Below, piece by piece: positions 47,051-59,613 of a stretch of DNA of 64,000 nucleotides. The number at the start of each line of letters is the position of its first letter. The first letter of the stretch is position 1. The stretch comes from Culex pipiens pallens (lineage: Eukaryota; Arthropoda; Insecta; Diptera; Culicidae): assembly GCF_016801865.2 (NCBI RefSeq), contig NC_068939.1:154944240-155008239 (forward strand). The letters are read 5' to 3'. Under the pieces are notes generated by a model. The model had not been told where the DNA came from. It ran no database searches and was given only the letters and a program-made list of their open reading frames with translations. The position numbers and the translations under genes were made by a program.

Positions 47051-48549
47051 CGTAATACTTCTTCACACTCCTCAAGATAATTGAGTCACAACTTGAGAAG
47101 ATTATCTAAGCAGCACCTTCAACAAAGTAAGGAATGCATTAGCTTTCTTGGTTTCAAGTGCATTCTGGCACGAAACAGCAGCGCACACGCTTCCCCGGTT
47201 CACGCCGAATGCAAAACGCAAAATGCACTCCTCAGAGATAATTTGCAGCCAATTGCGGCCGGGAATTTGCTCAACTCATCACGTCCTTCTCGCCCTTTGT
47301 CGTGCCCGGCTCGCAGCTATCGATGAAGCTGCTCAAAACACAACAACTTTTGAAGAAGCGCGCTACCGGGGCTACTTTGTACACGTTCTAATACGGCTAA
47401 TATAGAGCGCTTCTTGTAGAGTTGCTAAACTTTTCCATCTATACCCCGTTCGAGCTGCACTGCCAATTAGAGCCTCCTCGTGAGGTTCGTTCTCCACGGT
47501 AACGGTACAAGCTGACAGGTATTAATTCTGTACTGGCCACAGTTTACCGAAGCAGAACTTCATTAGCACCTTCTCGCATTCAGTGGGTTGCTTGCTAGTA
47601 GTTGGGCGAAGATGATGGATTTCGTCTCATTTTACGAAGGGTTGCACAGTTTGAAAATATTTTGAAATTGTTTTACTGAAAAGTTTTAATTTTTTATTAC
47701 AAATATAACAAAAAATTGTTGAATTTCCAACTTTTTTTTAACTGTGCCCACCCAACAATCGACACCGAACAAATAAGCCATTTCTGGAGCACAGAACCAG
47801 CCACCTCTACTCGGCTTCCTGAGCTGCCACGGCGAGGTTCCAATTACGCAATCCGTGATCTGCCGGTTTTCCCTTTGGGGTGGCGGCGTTGAAGTACGCG
47901 TACTCCAGCCAACACTTTGTTACGGTGCTTTCGGTTATGCGCGTTACTCGAACGCCCCACTGCTGGTTATGACCCTTTTCGGAGGCTCGACGCCAACGAG
48001 GAATCGAAAGTTTGTAAAGTTTGATAACTTGAACAGATGTTATTGGTAATTAAGAATAATATAAGTTTGTGTAACTTAAACTTGCTGAATTTTGAAAAAA
48101 AAATGCAAAAATTTAGCAAACAAATCTATTTCCTACAGACCGCCCCTTTGCGCCAAGAAGTCATAACCAAAAGTGCTACACTCCGGTTCTCGAGAAGTGG
48201 CAGTGCGCTCCAACAAACGGTTCAAGTTTTATGGGTTTTTGATAAGTTAGGCAGCGGCTGGAGTTTGACTGAGCAGCAGACATTGTAGTGGCTGGATGAT
48301 GAGAGAAGCGTGCTTTCTTGCGACCAATATGGAAGCCAATCAATATGGCCATAGAAGTGGAAACTTGACAAAAAGGAGAAGAGGGTTTTCCCCTTTTAAA
48401 TATTTTAAATTTTGTTCGAAATCAGTTAAGAGATATTAATAATTATGTTCTAAAAATGTGAGATGCATGAAAAAGCTTCATAGAAATACTTTTTTTATAG
48501 TTTTTTTAATGCCGCAAATTAAGCTAAATGTGGGTTGATTTCAAATTTC
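47051..48549. other. Single-copy island
   Basis: Non-repetitive and GC-richer at 47160-47560 and 47760-48330. Frames of 64-85 codons on the plus strand match nothing I know. Confidence 0.3.
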
Positions 48550-49401
48550 AGAAGAATCCAATTTGTTTTGGTGATTTTCAATTTCACTTTTTGTCACTAA
48601 AACATGATCTGCAAAAAAAAACTGTTTTTAATTTTTTTAACTTTTAATATGTTTTAGGGGACATTAAATGCCAACTTTTCCGAAATTTCCAGAATGAGCA
48701 AAAAATCTTTGACCGAGTTATTAATTTTTGAATCAATACTGATTTTAAAAAAAAATCGAAATTTTGGTGGCAAAAATTTGTCAACTCCATTTTTCTATGT
48801 AAAATCGAATTAGCAATCCAAAAGTACTTAAGGGAAATTTTGATAAAGTGCACCGTTTTCAAGTAATTGCCATTTCAAGGTAACTTTTTCGAAAATAGTC
48901 ACGGTTATTCATTTTTTTTAAATTATTTTCTAATGTCAATTACTCAGCTACAAATGGTCCGATTTTCAATGTTAAAATATGAAACATTCGTGAAATTTTC
49001 CAATTCTTTCGAAAACATTTTTTTAAATCAAGATTAACATTTAAAAAGGACGTAATATTGAATGATTGGCCCTTTGAAACGTTAATCTTGATTTAAATAA
49101 ATAAAATATTATTTTCGTAAAGATCGAAAAATATCACGAATGTTTCATATTCTAACGTTGTAAATCGGACCATTAGTTGCTGAGAAGTTAACATAATGAA
49201 ATTGTAGGTTGTTTGGGTGAGACTTAGAAAACATCAGTTTTCCTGTTTTTAAACCTTCAAAAATTCAAAAAAGCTTTTCAGCTTTTCAAAAATATTTTTT
49301 TCAAAAGTGTGCAAACATGCACACTAATTAAAAAAAAAAGAATAACTGCGACTATTTTCAAAAAAGTTATCTAAAAATGACTATAACTTGAAAACGGTGC
49401 A

Positions 49402-49649
49402 CTGCCCCTGATCACATAAATGTCCCATATGCATTTTCATCGATTTCGAGTTATTGATGCAGTTTGGTTAAAAATTGTGTGCTTTTTCAAAAGAGTCTAT
49501 AACATCCAGTACTTTGTTCCAGAAATCAGGCGGAAATCCAGTTTTTTCGTGAAAACTTAACATGTAGCCTTATGTATGGGACAAACTTCAAATAAGTTTT
49601 TCCCAGCTTGCTTTTTTTGCATATGGGACATTTATGCGAACATGGGCAG
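49402..49649 (+). mobile_element. MITE, CTGCCCCTGATC family, copy 2 (248 bp)
   Basis: Same termini and length as 15564-15811. TGCA is duplicated at 49398-49401 and 49650-49653. The paralogous empty site near 4730-4745 reads AACGGTGCACTTTATC, showing a single TGCA before insertion. Nested in the right part of the foldback at 48550-51068. Confidence 0.9.
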
Positions 49650-50110
49650 TGCACTTCATCAAAATTTCACTGAAGTACTTTTTGATTGCAAAATCGATTT
49701 TTCATCGAAAAATAAAGTTGAAAAAAATTTGCGACCAATATTTCGATTTTTTTTTTAAATCAGTATTGATTCAAAAATGTATAACTCAGTCAAAGATTTT
49801 TTGCACATTCTGAAATTTTTTGAAAAGTTGGCATTTGATGTCCTCTAAAACATATCAAAAAATAAAGAAAAGAATTAAAAATAATGTTTTTTTGCAAATC
49901 AAGTTTTAGTGACAAAAAGTGAAATCAAAAATCATAAAATTTTGTTTACCGTGCATAATTTTTTTCAGTGTAGTCCTACAACCTTCAACTTTGCCGAAGA
50001 CACCAAATCGATCAAAATAGTCCTTCAAAAGATACAGATTTTTGAATTTTCGTATATCATTATACAGGACAGCTGCCAAATTTGTATGGAAAATTATATG
50101 GACAAAATAA

Positions 50111-50950
50111 CCCAAGTAACATTTTTAAACAAACTAGCCACCACCTAGTTTTATTTAGGTTTTATGGTAGCATCTTGATTGCTTATGAGTTTAATGTTGG
50201 CTTTCACAGCAACCAATAAGCATGAGCTGATTTAATGGTTCTAAGAAGGTTTTATGCCTCGGACATAAAACCTCGTGGCAATAAAAGCCAAATGGCTTTC
50301 AATAAGGTTTTATGAAAGTTTTAAGAGAGTCTGAAAAACCCGATGGCAATGTCATGCCTAATGGTTTTATCTCATGCTTCTTTAAAACCAAGGATGTTGT
50401 AGCTGTCAATTGCCTTTAGGCATGCAAAAACCTTTCTTAAAACCATAAGCTCTTAAAAAAACAACATTTATGCTGAATTTCTGACATAACAAGTATAACC
50501 ATCGACGTTCAAAATGTGTTGACAATTTATTTTCAAAAAACAGCTATTTTTTATTTTTTAAATTGTTTTTACAAAAGAATTATTTTTCATGAAGCGAGTT
50601 GATTTTTTTGGCTCTATCTCCCCCACATTTATCGATAAAATTTTAACCGCAGTTGAAATTAAGCAGCCAACTGAGAGAAATATTCTATCAAATTATTATA
50701 ATTACCTCAAATAATGTTTTATGAGGGCTTTGAGGAGGTTGTTAGGGTTAAATGCTAAAGTCTTGAACTCCTTTGTAATTTTTATAAATAGGTCGTGACA
50801 ACCTTTTTTCGGAGGTCCTTTTGGGTTTTAACAGAGATTTATCGGAGTTCTGGAGAGGCTGTTACGACTAGGTGGTTTTAATGTTGGTTTTGGCTGATAG
50901 GTTTTATAGCGGTTGTGACAGCGTTGATAAAGCCTAAAATGTTGCTTGGG
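50111..50950 (+). mobile_element. MITE, CCCAAGTAACATT family, copy B (840 bp)
   Basis: The ends are CCCAAGTAACATT and AATGTTGCTTGGG, with AA duplicated at 50109-50110 and 50951-50952. Removing the element restores AAAATAATGATGCAAAATGG, comparable with the uninterrupted homologue (complement of about 3565-3590). It is 171 bp shorter than copy A. No open frame. Confidence 0.85.
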
Positions 50951-51068
50951 AATGATGCAAAATGGCTTCTTTGGGCATACCAAAAGCACCAAAAAGGTTT
51001 CAGACGGATTAAAAAATATAAAAATGAAAATTATAGAAAAAAAACCTATTTCGTAGAGAATTGCTAAT

Positions 51069-51590
51069 AGTTTGATTGTTTAATATTTATTTGATTTCAA
51101 TTATTTGTTTGATATACGTGAGCAAATTTGTGAAAAAACTGTATTTCAAAATTCACAAAAAAAAACAGTTTTTTATGAGTTTTAACGAAGACTAAAAAAA
51201 TTGCATATTTCGCCAGTTATTTTAGTCTCATGAAATTGTTATTGCTTCCTTTGGAGCTTTTTCGGGGTTTCCTTATGTTTTTTTTTACTTTTGAATAATT
51301 TTTTTTTAGTCAATCTTGTCACAGCCGCCATTTCGACGTTTCGAGAAAAACGGATTTTGATCATTGACCTTAAATAAAACAAAACGAAAGCACGCAATGT
51401 AAACAATAACAAACACGTTATGTTTGATAGACCCATCTGTGCATTGTCCCGAAATTTAGTTGAATTTGGTCCCGAGTTATGTTTACAAATGTTTACGATT
51501 GTTGGTGTTCTACGTGTGTCAAACTTGACTTCTGACTTGAAATCCTTTGGCAATTTGTCGCATTTACAGCAGTTCTCAGGGTGTGTCAAG
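51069..51590. other. AT-rich sequence, nothing recognised
   Basis: A 116-codon minus frame (51239-51589) is lysine-rich at its end and overlaps a plus frame. No domain recognised, so it is not called. Confidence 0.3.
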
Positions 51591-53329
51591 AAAGCACTAC
51601 AAGATTGAAACTTTTTTCATGTAAAAGTAACAATAATGCACGGAGTTCTTAACCCAATTTTGTCCAAAATGCACGTGTGACAAAATTGCACGACAGTAAC
51701 GAGTAAATTAGATCGAAATAACAATCAATACTTGTAATAAAATATATTTTAAATCAATTGAAAAAAAAAAAAACTCCAACCTCGTCCTCCGATAACCGGG
51801 TTTAACTCACGATCAAACAAGTTGGATCCAGCAGCAATCCCTCGGACCTTTGCCGAGTTCACTCTTCATTTCCTGGTTGACGGGTTTCATTTACCTGTAA
51901 CGAGAACCGGTAGAGAAAAGAAAAAACGAACGGAAAAATCATTAATATTAATTCATAAGAAAAGCGCTGCAAAATGAGAAAGGGACGACGACGTTTATGG
52001 ACTCATTTTTGCCGAACCAAACTTGCCTCCAAACGAGAGCTCATTGAGCTGGAAGAACGCCGAGTTTCCACCTGAATTGGTTTCCTGCCCGGGAGTGTCC
52101 TTACTTTCCTCTTGCAAGTCTCAGGAAAGTATGGGTGCGGAAAGAACTCGGCCCGGTTCCATGAAAAGATGAGCATTTGCATAGATATGGGGAAAATTCT
52201 TCGTCTGTTGAGAGGAACTTTGAGGAAATTCAATGATATTTTTGGATAGACGCAATAAAAAAATTCAAACTAAAATGCTAGAACATGAAAATTTAACATT
52301 TTTTACAATGTTTTAAACAAATAAAGAAACGGAAATTTTTTAACTGTGTCACCGAAAGCCACCCTCTTTAGGTCACAAAAGTGAATGAAAATCAGACCGA
52401 GAAAAAGCACACCAACACGCACACACACCACCTTCATCAAACGACAACGAAAATGATGACGACTTTCCGACTTTCGGTTCAATTTGCCGCGACAAACGAA
52501 GATCTCATTGAGCAAAAGGTATATTTTAATGAGAGAGAAGGAGAAATTTTCAATTACACTTTCTTTCCGGCGTAGAACGACTCCCATTCTTTTTTTTTTT
52601 TTTTGATAAGGTAGAATCATTTTGATTTGCTTATTTTCGCAGAAATCAAACATTGAATGGAAGTTGTTAGCACGGTGGCCTACGAGAGAAAGACAAATTT
52701 AAGGCATTTTGTTTAAAATAGAAAGGTTTTTGAAAAAAAAAAAAGAAACGAAAACTGAAAAAAGTCAATAAACATCCCCGAATTGAAAAAAAAACTTAAG
52801 ATTTTTTGTATAAGCGAAAAACATTTGTATGCTTGACCTTCTGTGAAAAGGTAATGTTCCATTTGTCGAAGGAAAACGTAATTAATTTCCAACCGGCTGA
52901 ACTTGATTGTGTACCTTAAGACCAGCTTTAGGTGTTCTTTAATGTTGAGATATAAATAACCCAAAATGAGAAGAAAAAAATAAAAGGTTTAATTTTAAAC
53001 ACTTTACTGAAAATTAAATTATAAAAAGCACAGCCAGTTTCTGATATTCGTAGAAAGGAGCATTACACGTTACATTAAGCCAACGGATCCGTTTCAACAA
53101 ATCAGGTAGCAAGAAATATCGATAGCTACTGTTCTGGGAAATGTTTTGCATCGAACTATTTCTCTGCTGAAGTCAATATTCAGATCAACAAATGTGCAAT
53201 GAAGAACTTTTCAAACGCTTTTGAAAAAAGTGCATTTAAACAAAATCTTTTGAAAACGTATGCATAACATTTAATTAGATTTTACATTGAATGAAAAATT
53301 TTAAAATTATACATTTTTAAAGAATAAAT
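51591..53329. other. Single-copy island, then AT-rich
   Basis: 51770-52680 is mixed-composition and non-repetitive. The rest is AT-rich. No coding exon supported. Confidence 0.3.
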
Positions 53330-53570
53330 TATCTTCTTTGCGGAATTTTGCACCAATCGTATCAGCTCTACGCATATTCCCCGAGCAGTTACAAGAATTG
53401 TGAAACATTGATGATAGCGCGCGGACTGCTCTACATTTTCCGGACAAAAGCCACTTCACAAGAATTGCTCGCGCAGTCAGCCGATGATGTTTGAGGATGC
53501 ATTCAACGGAAACGAGGTGCTGCAAGATGCACTGTCCAGGAAGGTGCAGGGTGAGGACAGCAACATCTGA
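53330..53570 (+). pseudogene. Exon-like fragment in two overlapping frames; possible gene relic
   Basis: A GC-richer block of about 250 bp sits alone in AT-rich DNA. One plus frame ends at TGA 53492-53494 with the sequence ARGLLYIFRTKATSQELLAQ. Another, starting at ATG 53484-53486, reads MMFEDAFNGNEVLQDALSRK and stops at TGA 53568-53570. Both have protein-like composition, as if one reading frame had suffered a frameshift. No family was recognised and no clear splice acceptor was found. It could equally be non-coding. Confidence 0.25.
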
Positions 53571-53619
53571 CTGGGGGTTGAAAGTTCTAAAATGAAACAA
53601 TATTTTTAAAGCTATTTTT

Positions 53620-55140
53620 AGGAGAATTTAGTATTCCATTTAAAGTAATTATATGCTGCCTTCTTCAAATTCAAAAAATCATTTTGTTGAATATAAATCA
53701 GTTTTACTTGGGTTGTTCCCGATTTGCCTAAATATCTAGTCATGTAACATGCATTATTTTGGTATTATTGTTTTTTGAAAAATTCCAGCTTCACATTGAA
53801 GATTACGATACAGAATAAAAAAAAACTCTATTTTAAACTAAAATAATGTGTAAAATAGGCAAATTCATTAAAAACTGACGAAATCCAATCGGTTCCTATT
53901 GTAATATTATACTTATTAACACAAATTCTGTTAACATTCTCAGATGTAATACAGACCAGACTATATTATCCGAACACCTGGGAAAAAAACAACTTCAAGT
54001 AATCGAATCACGAAAAAACAATTTTCTAATAGAGTTTTGGAGTTCCTTTCAACTATGATTTGTACTATAGTTCATTTTGATGAAATTGGATATTCTAACA
54101 ATGGATTTTCCAAGAGAAGGAATAATTATTTTAAAAAAAAACTATTTTATCTAAAAACAAGAAATAACAGTCATGTGCAGCCAAAATGATTAAAATAACT
54201 AGAATCTTCTGTGACATAAACCACAATCAAAATATTTTAAAAATTGTTTCGTTTCCCTTTTCAAACATTTTATTTTAAATCAAACAAAACTACAAAATTT
54301 CATTTAGGATCAGATCAAAAATTAAAAAAAATAAAGAAAATTAAAAAAATTGCTAATTTTGGCAAAAAAGTAACAGAAAGCTCAGAAATAAATTTTTAAA
54401 AAACAAACTATTAATAGTACGCAAATTTTATTTCATTTTGAACTAACCAATGTTAAATATCCTGATTTCTTTTGAAATCATAACAACCATTAAAAGAGTT
54501 ATTGGCAAGCTAGGTTAGGTTAGGTAAGTAAAATAGTTAGCTAAAAAAATAAAATATAACATTATTTAGTAAAAATATTAAAAAAGGTGACACATTATTT
54601 TATCAATTTTTTTTATGCATTGAATTGAGAAAATTGCTAAATTTCACGGAAATTTTCAAATTTCACGAATTTTGCGCGAAATTGTGAAAATTCACTAACC
54701 CTGGTATTCATCCATTCAAATTTGACTAAAATAGCAGAAGTGAAAAGAAGAAGAAAAAAAGTAATAAAATAAAAAATACGAAAATTGGTTTTTTGTTCAT
54801 GATTCGATTATCCGAAGTCACACAGTGAAAAATCATGTTTATTATAAAACGGCTAGAAGATACCTATACATTAAATTTAAAGTAATGGTTTCAATGATTC
54901 ACTCAATCCAAATACATGTAGGTTAAATTACAACGAAAAATTGGTAATATTTTAGAAAAAAAGCTTTTCAATATGTATTTAAATAATATACAGTTTTTTC
55001 TCTGTAAACATCTCAAAACGAGGATTTTGCATTAAAAAAAATATTTTATGAAAAAATATGTAAAATTACATCTTTTTTATGTAATTTCAAAAGTTAGTAA
55101 ATTTACATGATTATAAGTGATTTTTTCCAATTTTAAAAAT
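53620..55140. other. AT-rich sequence, nothing recognised
   Basis: Contains CACAGTGAAAAATCATG near 54829 and TTTTTTCTCTGTA near 54993, which may be ends of another TA-type MITE, but boundaries are not convincing. Confidence 0.3.
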
Positions 55141-55149
55141 AGACATCAC

Positions 55150-55295
55150 ACAGTCTTTTCAGACTGACTTTACTAACTAAACGGGACAAACACAGAACAC
55201 TCAGAGGAGATGGGCGGGAATGGAACCCGGGCCCCTTAGCACACATGAGGGATCGGCAGCCGAAGCCGCTAACCACCGCGCCACAAGGTCCTCTC
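55150..55295 (-). mobile_element. tRNA-derived SINE, minus strand
   Basis: On the minus strand the head reads CCTTGTGGCGCGGTGGTTAG, then GCTTCGGCTGCCGATCCC as in the SINE at 1091, a near-perfect B-box GGTTCCATTCC, and a body with TGTTTGTCCCGTTTAG and CAGTCTGAAAAGACTGTGTG. The body matches 41665-41785. Target duplication not resolved. Confidence 0.8.
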
Positions 55296-55494
55296 CATTT
55301 TATAGAATTTTTCTTCAGAAAAGCAGCTGCAAATCGATGGATTCATGTAAGTATCCATTGAATTTCTGCCTTGGGAGACTCTTAGTGACATGTTTGACCT
55401 TCAATAGAAAGTTTCTGGTCAAAATTTTCCATATTCCTAGCTTTCTTTGAAATTACCCCGAAATCAAAGTTGGAAGAACCAAGATGACCGAATA

Positions 55495-55678
55495 TCACTC
55501 AAGTATCGGACTAACATTCCCATCCACTTCCCCGTGACCCTACCACTCGTCGTGGCCGGCGCCGGTATTGATCAGCATGATAGGGGCCTTTGAGAAGTTG
55601 CGAAGCGAGGAAAGATAGCTCCCACTCATCTTCCACGGCTCGTGGATGTAACTAACGGAGTAGCAACTGCGAGTGGGC
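55495..55678 (+). mobile_element. 5'-truncated retroposon fragment
   Basis: TCACTCAAGTATCGGACTAA through TTCCCATCCACTTCCCCGTG, GTCGTGGCCGGCG and CGGTATTGATCAGCATGATA matches the 3' third of the minus-strand retroposon at 42267-43132. GCGCCGGTATTGA and ACGGAGTAGCA link it to 24063-25260. The pentamer tail is absent. Confidence 0.75.
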
Positions 55679-55808
55679 TTATTCTTAAAGTTACTTTCCC
55701 CAAAATTGTTGGATTCAATTACCTTTCACATGTTTGACATCGCCGACTCAGTTAATTTTAATGACGATAGTTAATATTTTGATGAAAAAAATGTTTGAAT
55801 TGAATAAT

Positions 55809-56168
55809 TCAAATGACCTTTTCTTCAGAAAACAAAACCAAGGGTAAAGCCCAAAATTTGCCCGCATCCCTAATGCCGTTCACTAAATGATCCGTTCGCT
55901 CGAAGACGCCGAGGTAATGCACGTAACTATAATTCAGTCTCAGAAGCTTGCAATGTAAATTTCCAGGATTCATCAAGTAAACGTGTTGCTTGGAAGCCTT
56001 GTTGGAAGCTATGAAATCCAAGAAAGCATTTAGATTCACTCAAGTGATCAATACGTAAACGATTCGGCGCACTTCAGAGATCGCTCGTGTGGAGGCTGTA
56101 GCCGTTATCGGTTTTTGATAGCAAACTGATGGGAATATATTTGCAAATGGAATCAGGAGAAGATTCGT
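55809..56168 (-). pseudogene. Open frame with one internal stop; possible decayed gene
   Basis: On the minus strand 42 codons are open from 56168 to 56043, including TASTRAISEVRRIVYVLIT. Then comes a single TGA (56040-56042), then 76 more open codons to the stop at 55809-55811, including NLNAFLDFIASNKASKQHVY and HYLGVFERTDHLVNGIRDAG. The composition is protein-like and differs from the flanks. I recognise no family. A second open stretch (about 56350-56480, IFALASPDYLKRILGQVCYR) lies upstream in the same direction. It may be a remnant or chance. Confidence 0.3.
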
Positions 56169-56489
56169 TTACGGTACGAAGTACACAGCCCCTGTCGATT
56201 TCCTACTGTTCTCAGTATTCCATTATGGAACATGAATTATTGTTTTTGCATCAATCATTCAAAGTGCCAAGTCATGGGTTGCAAGCTAGAATGGTTGCGA
56301 AACGATAAATTATTGCTTTTTCTTTCAAATTTGTGATTTTGAATTTGAACAATACCGTCTATAGCACACTTGGCCCAGGATTCGCTTCAGATAATCAGGG
56401 GAAGCAAGTGCAAATATGGGGCTTGGGATGTGTATTTTCCTGGAATTCAACGAATCATGTATTTCTAGGAAGATTTAGCTAATCAATGA

Positions 56490-57620
56490 TTCAGCAGTTA
56501 AATTCATAAATTTACAGATTTCGAGAAAATACTAAATTAAAATGATTCATCGAATTCAAAATTGGACTCCCATTCCCACCTCCAACGGAGAAATTCTTTG
56601 CAAGGACACCTCTTTATATCCGTTGGATACCTATTGTACTCCCTCACCCTCATCTCTTCCGAAACCCAAAGATTCCAGAGTTAACCCCCTCGTATTAGCA
56701 AACGACCCAACAACAATGACTTGGGGCGCAACCTCTCCCGCAGGATCTCCCCCCGTGGGACACTGTGTTCCGGGTCAGACAAGCGGAACACGTTAAAGTT
56801 CATCCCGGGCCCAACCCGCAAGTTTTTCGCGAGCAGTTGGTTGGGAGGTGGTGGCGGAGGGGACAAATACAATTGTTGAAATGTTTCATTGTCATTGTGT
56901 TTTCTTCCTTTCTTTGATAAAGTGTAGCGAAACGAATGGGTCGAGGGGAAGGTTAAGGTGCGGGTTCTGTACACGCGATGATGCACGTGAAGTGGTTCAA
57001 CCGTTTTTGTTATTGTTGTTGTTGGTGTTACGTATAGACACTACACTAAGAGTTGCACCGACGTCGTCGTCGGAATGGAATCGTGGTGGGGCCAGGCCTC
57101 TTTTGTCTTGGTTTTGCTCTCGGGAAGGAGCGCCGGCCTGCCTGCCTGCATACGGAACGGAATGTTTTACGAGCGGAAACTTATGACAAGGGCCATGATG
57201 ATGACTTACTCCCTTTGCTTGTTTAGTTGCTCTGTTTTTGTTTGCTTTTTTGTTGTTGTTGTTGTTGCTTGTTGCGTATGCAGATGGCGGGGTAGAGAGG
57301 CGTATTTTGGAATTTTTTAATTCTTCCTTTAAATCTTGCAAAACGTGATTACTCTTACAATGTCCCTCATTTAAGAGAAAAAATAAGTTCAAAAAAGGAA
57401 CAATTACTCTAAATTTTAAACACATCCAAAAAACAAAAGGAAAGCGAAACCCATTTGAGTTCATTGTGTTTCTGTCGCGAATAAAGATCTTCGGGGCTGG
57501 GCTAAAGAGTTGGTCGGATATGTGGGGAATCGACGAACTGAAACAATGTGTATTTAGCCACTATCGGCAAAGCTACGGTTGAACGGGAAAGATATAACTT
57601 TTTAGAGGTTTGTTTCGTAG
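56490..57620. other. Single-copy GC-richer island with trinucleotide repeats
   Basis: Contains TTGTTGTTGTTG runs near 57010 and 57253 and a GCCTGCCTGCCTGC run near 57136. A 155-codon minus frame (56997-57464) is dominated by translated Asn/Lys repeats and is not called. It could be a promoter or leader-exon region. No transcript signal is certain. Confidence 0.3.
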
Positions 57621-59613
57621 CTAATACTTTTATAAGAGTCTACTACAAAATTTACATGATTACTTAAATTATTGAATTGATATTTTTTTCTGAAAAATGC
57701 ACATTAAATTTATTTTGTAAATCCAGTCTTTTTGATTTTTTCACTGAAATTTTTATTCTGATAATAAATTTCCTTATGAGATATATCGACATGACGTAGA
57801 AAAAAAACCGGTTATGTTATATATTTGTAAGAAAAAATAATGAAAAGACTAATTCGTTGAGTCCACACAATTAATAGTCTGATAACCCTTTCAAAAGTTA
57901 TGAGCACTTAAGTGCTAATTATACACTTTCTTGATACCAGATCTCAAATATTTTCATGAAAATAATGTTCGGATTCATCATGCAGGCTGTCGTTGATTTG
58001 GGAATCATAAGACTTTTCTAATGAGCCAAAAAGATTTAAGAACTGGCAACCCTATCAAAAGTTATGAGCATATTTAGTAAAATTCTGTGTTTGTATTTTA
58101 TAATTTTTCAGTCCGGCATTGCTATTTAAGAAAAAAAAATAATAATTTTATGGTGAGGAAGACACCAACCACCTTTTGGTGAATTAGGTAAAGTTTTAAA
58201 AATAACATAAATTCTGAGTTTTTAGTTAACGTAAGTTGAAACAAGAAGAGATCGCAAGCATCAACAAGATTCATCCAATAAATTTGGAGAAATTTGCTAT
58301 TTATTTTATGAAATTTCGCATATAATGAACAAAAATCATGTTTTAAAACATTTTCTATAAACTGTTAACTCTAAACATTGGTATTACAGGCCATGGTATT
58401 AACATTTGAATGAAAAAAGTGTTTTAAAATGCATTTTAAACCTGTATTAATTTCCCTGCATTTCTATCAAAATTCAAATTTTATTGATTTCTTCAAACGT
58501 TTTAAACTTAATTGAATGATTTGAATTTTATTATATTACTTTTTTTTTGTTTCTTGGATTTTTCAAATTTTACTTCGTAGCTTGCTTAAATTCTTGGATT
58601 TCAATAAAGCTTTATAATCTTATCGTTTCACATTTTTTAATGAATCTAGGTTATTTTTAAATTACGGGATTAGCTTCTAATGTTTCTTGTCACCGCTAGC
58701 AAACAAAATTAGACCTTTTGATAAAGTACTTTTGAATTACTTTTTGTTGAAATTTCCTGAATTTCTTGGATATCTAGATTTTTTTAAATGTTTCATTTTA
58801 ATTTCATAAATTTTATTAAATTATTATAATTTTCTTAATTTACAAACAAAAATGACACCTCTTTTTAAAGTACACTTAAATAATTTTTTTTTATTAATCA
58901 ATTTTTTTAAGTGGTTTTTAAATTTCTTGAATTTGATTGATTTTTATGAATTATGTATATTTTATGAAAATATCGACAGTTCCTGGAAATTTTTGATTTC
59001 TTAAATTTCATTATATAATTTAAACTTCTTGATTTTTTAAATTTCTTCAATTTATATTTTTTTAAAGTTCTGTACCACTGTTTACAAGCAAAAATTAATC
59101 CTTTCGATAAAGTACGCTGAAATTCCTTGCATTTTAAATTTTTAATTTCGTGGTTTCTTAATTTTTTTAATATTTGTTTTATAAATTTCTCATAAATTTC
59201 GCATTCATTTCAATTCCTTGATTTTTGAATATTCTTTTGAAAAGTTCTTGAGAGGGCAATTTTTTTTTTTCTTAGGTTCAAATGTTTAATGGAATTTTAA
59301 GTGCAATCAAATAAAATCAATTTTAAATGCATTCCCCTGCGTTTAGAATCAGTTTGAGCATGTTTGGATTAATTCAAAAATCTTTGGAATATTGTTGAAT
59401 TTTCAATGTACATACATAAAAGCAACAAAGCCTTTTTTAACATTTTTTTATTCGTCAAATCTTACATTTTTTGTAGACAAATGATTGCATATTAACTGTT
59501 CGGGTGTATAATGCATTTTCCAATGGTTTTTTTTTCACTGAAATGTTAAAATTCTGGCTCGCAATTTAAATTTTTATATTGTTTTATTTTTTCCATAAAT
59601 GCATTTTAAATCA
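57621..59613. other. AT-rich sequence, nothing recognised
   Basis: Highly AT-rich with repeated AATTTCTTGAATTT-like phrases between about 58450 and 59250. These may be a decayed tandem or low-complexity array. No coding content. Confidence 0.35.

Larger units (their letters stand above)
48550..51068. mobile_element. Foldback element related to 3480-5078, with two nested MITEs
   Basis: Arms starting ACTTTTTGTCACTAAAACATG near 48590 and AGTTTTAGTGACAAAAAGTG near 49903 mirror each other. The right flank continues to GTAGAGAATTGCT at about 51068, as in the right end of 3480-5078. The matching left terminus is not recognisable. The element is interrupted at 49402-49649 and 50111-50950. The homologous positions in 3480-5078 are uninterrupted. 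Confidence 0.7.

Noticed and set aside
56997..57464. 155-codon minus frame
   Set aside because: Dominated by translated trinucleotide repeats (Asn-rich runs), with no domain.
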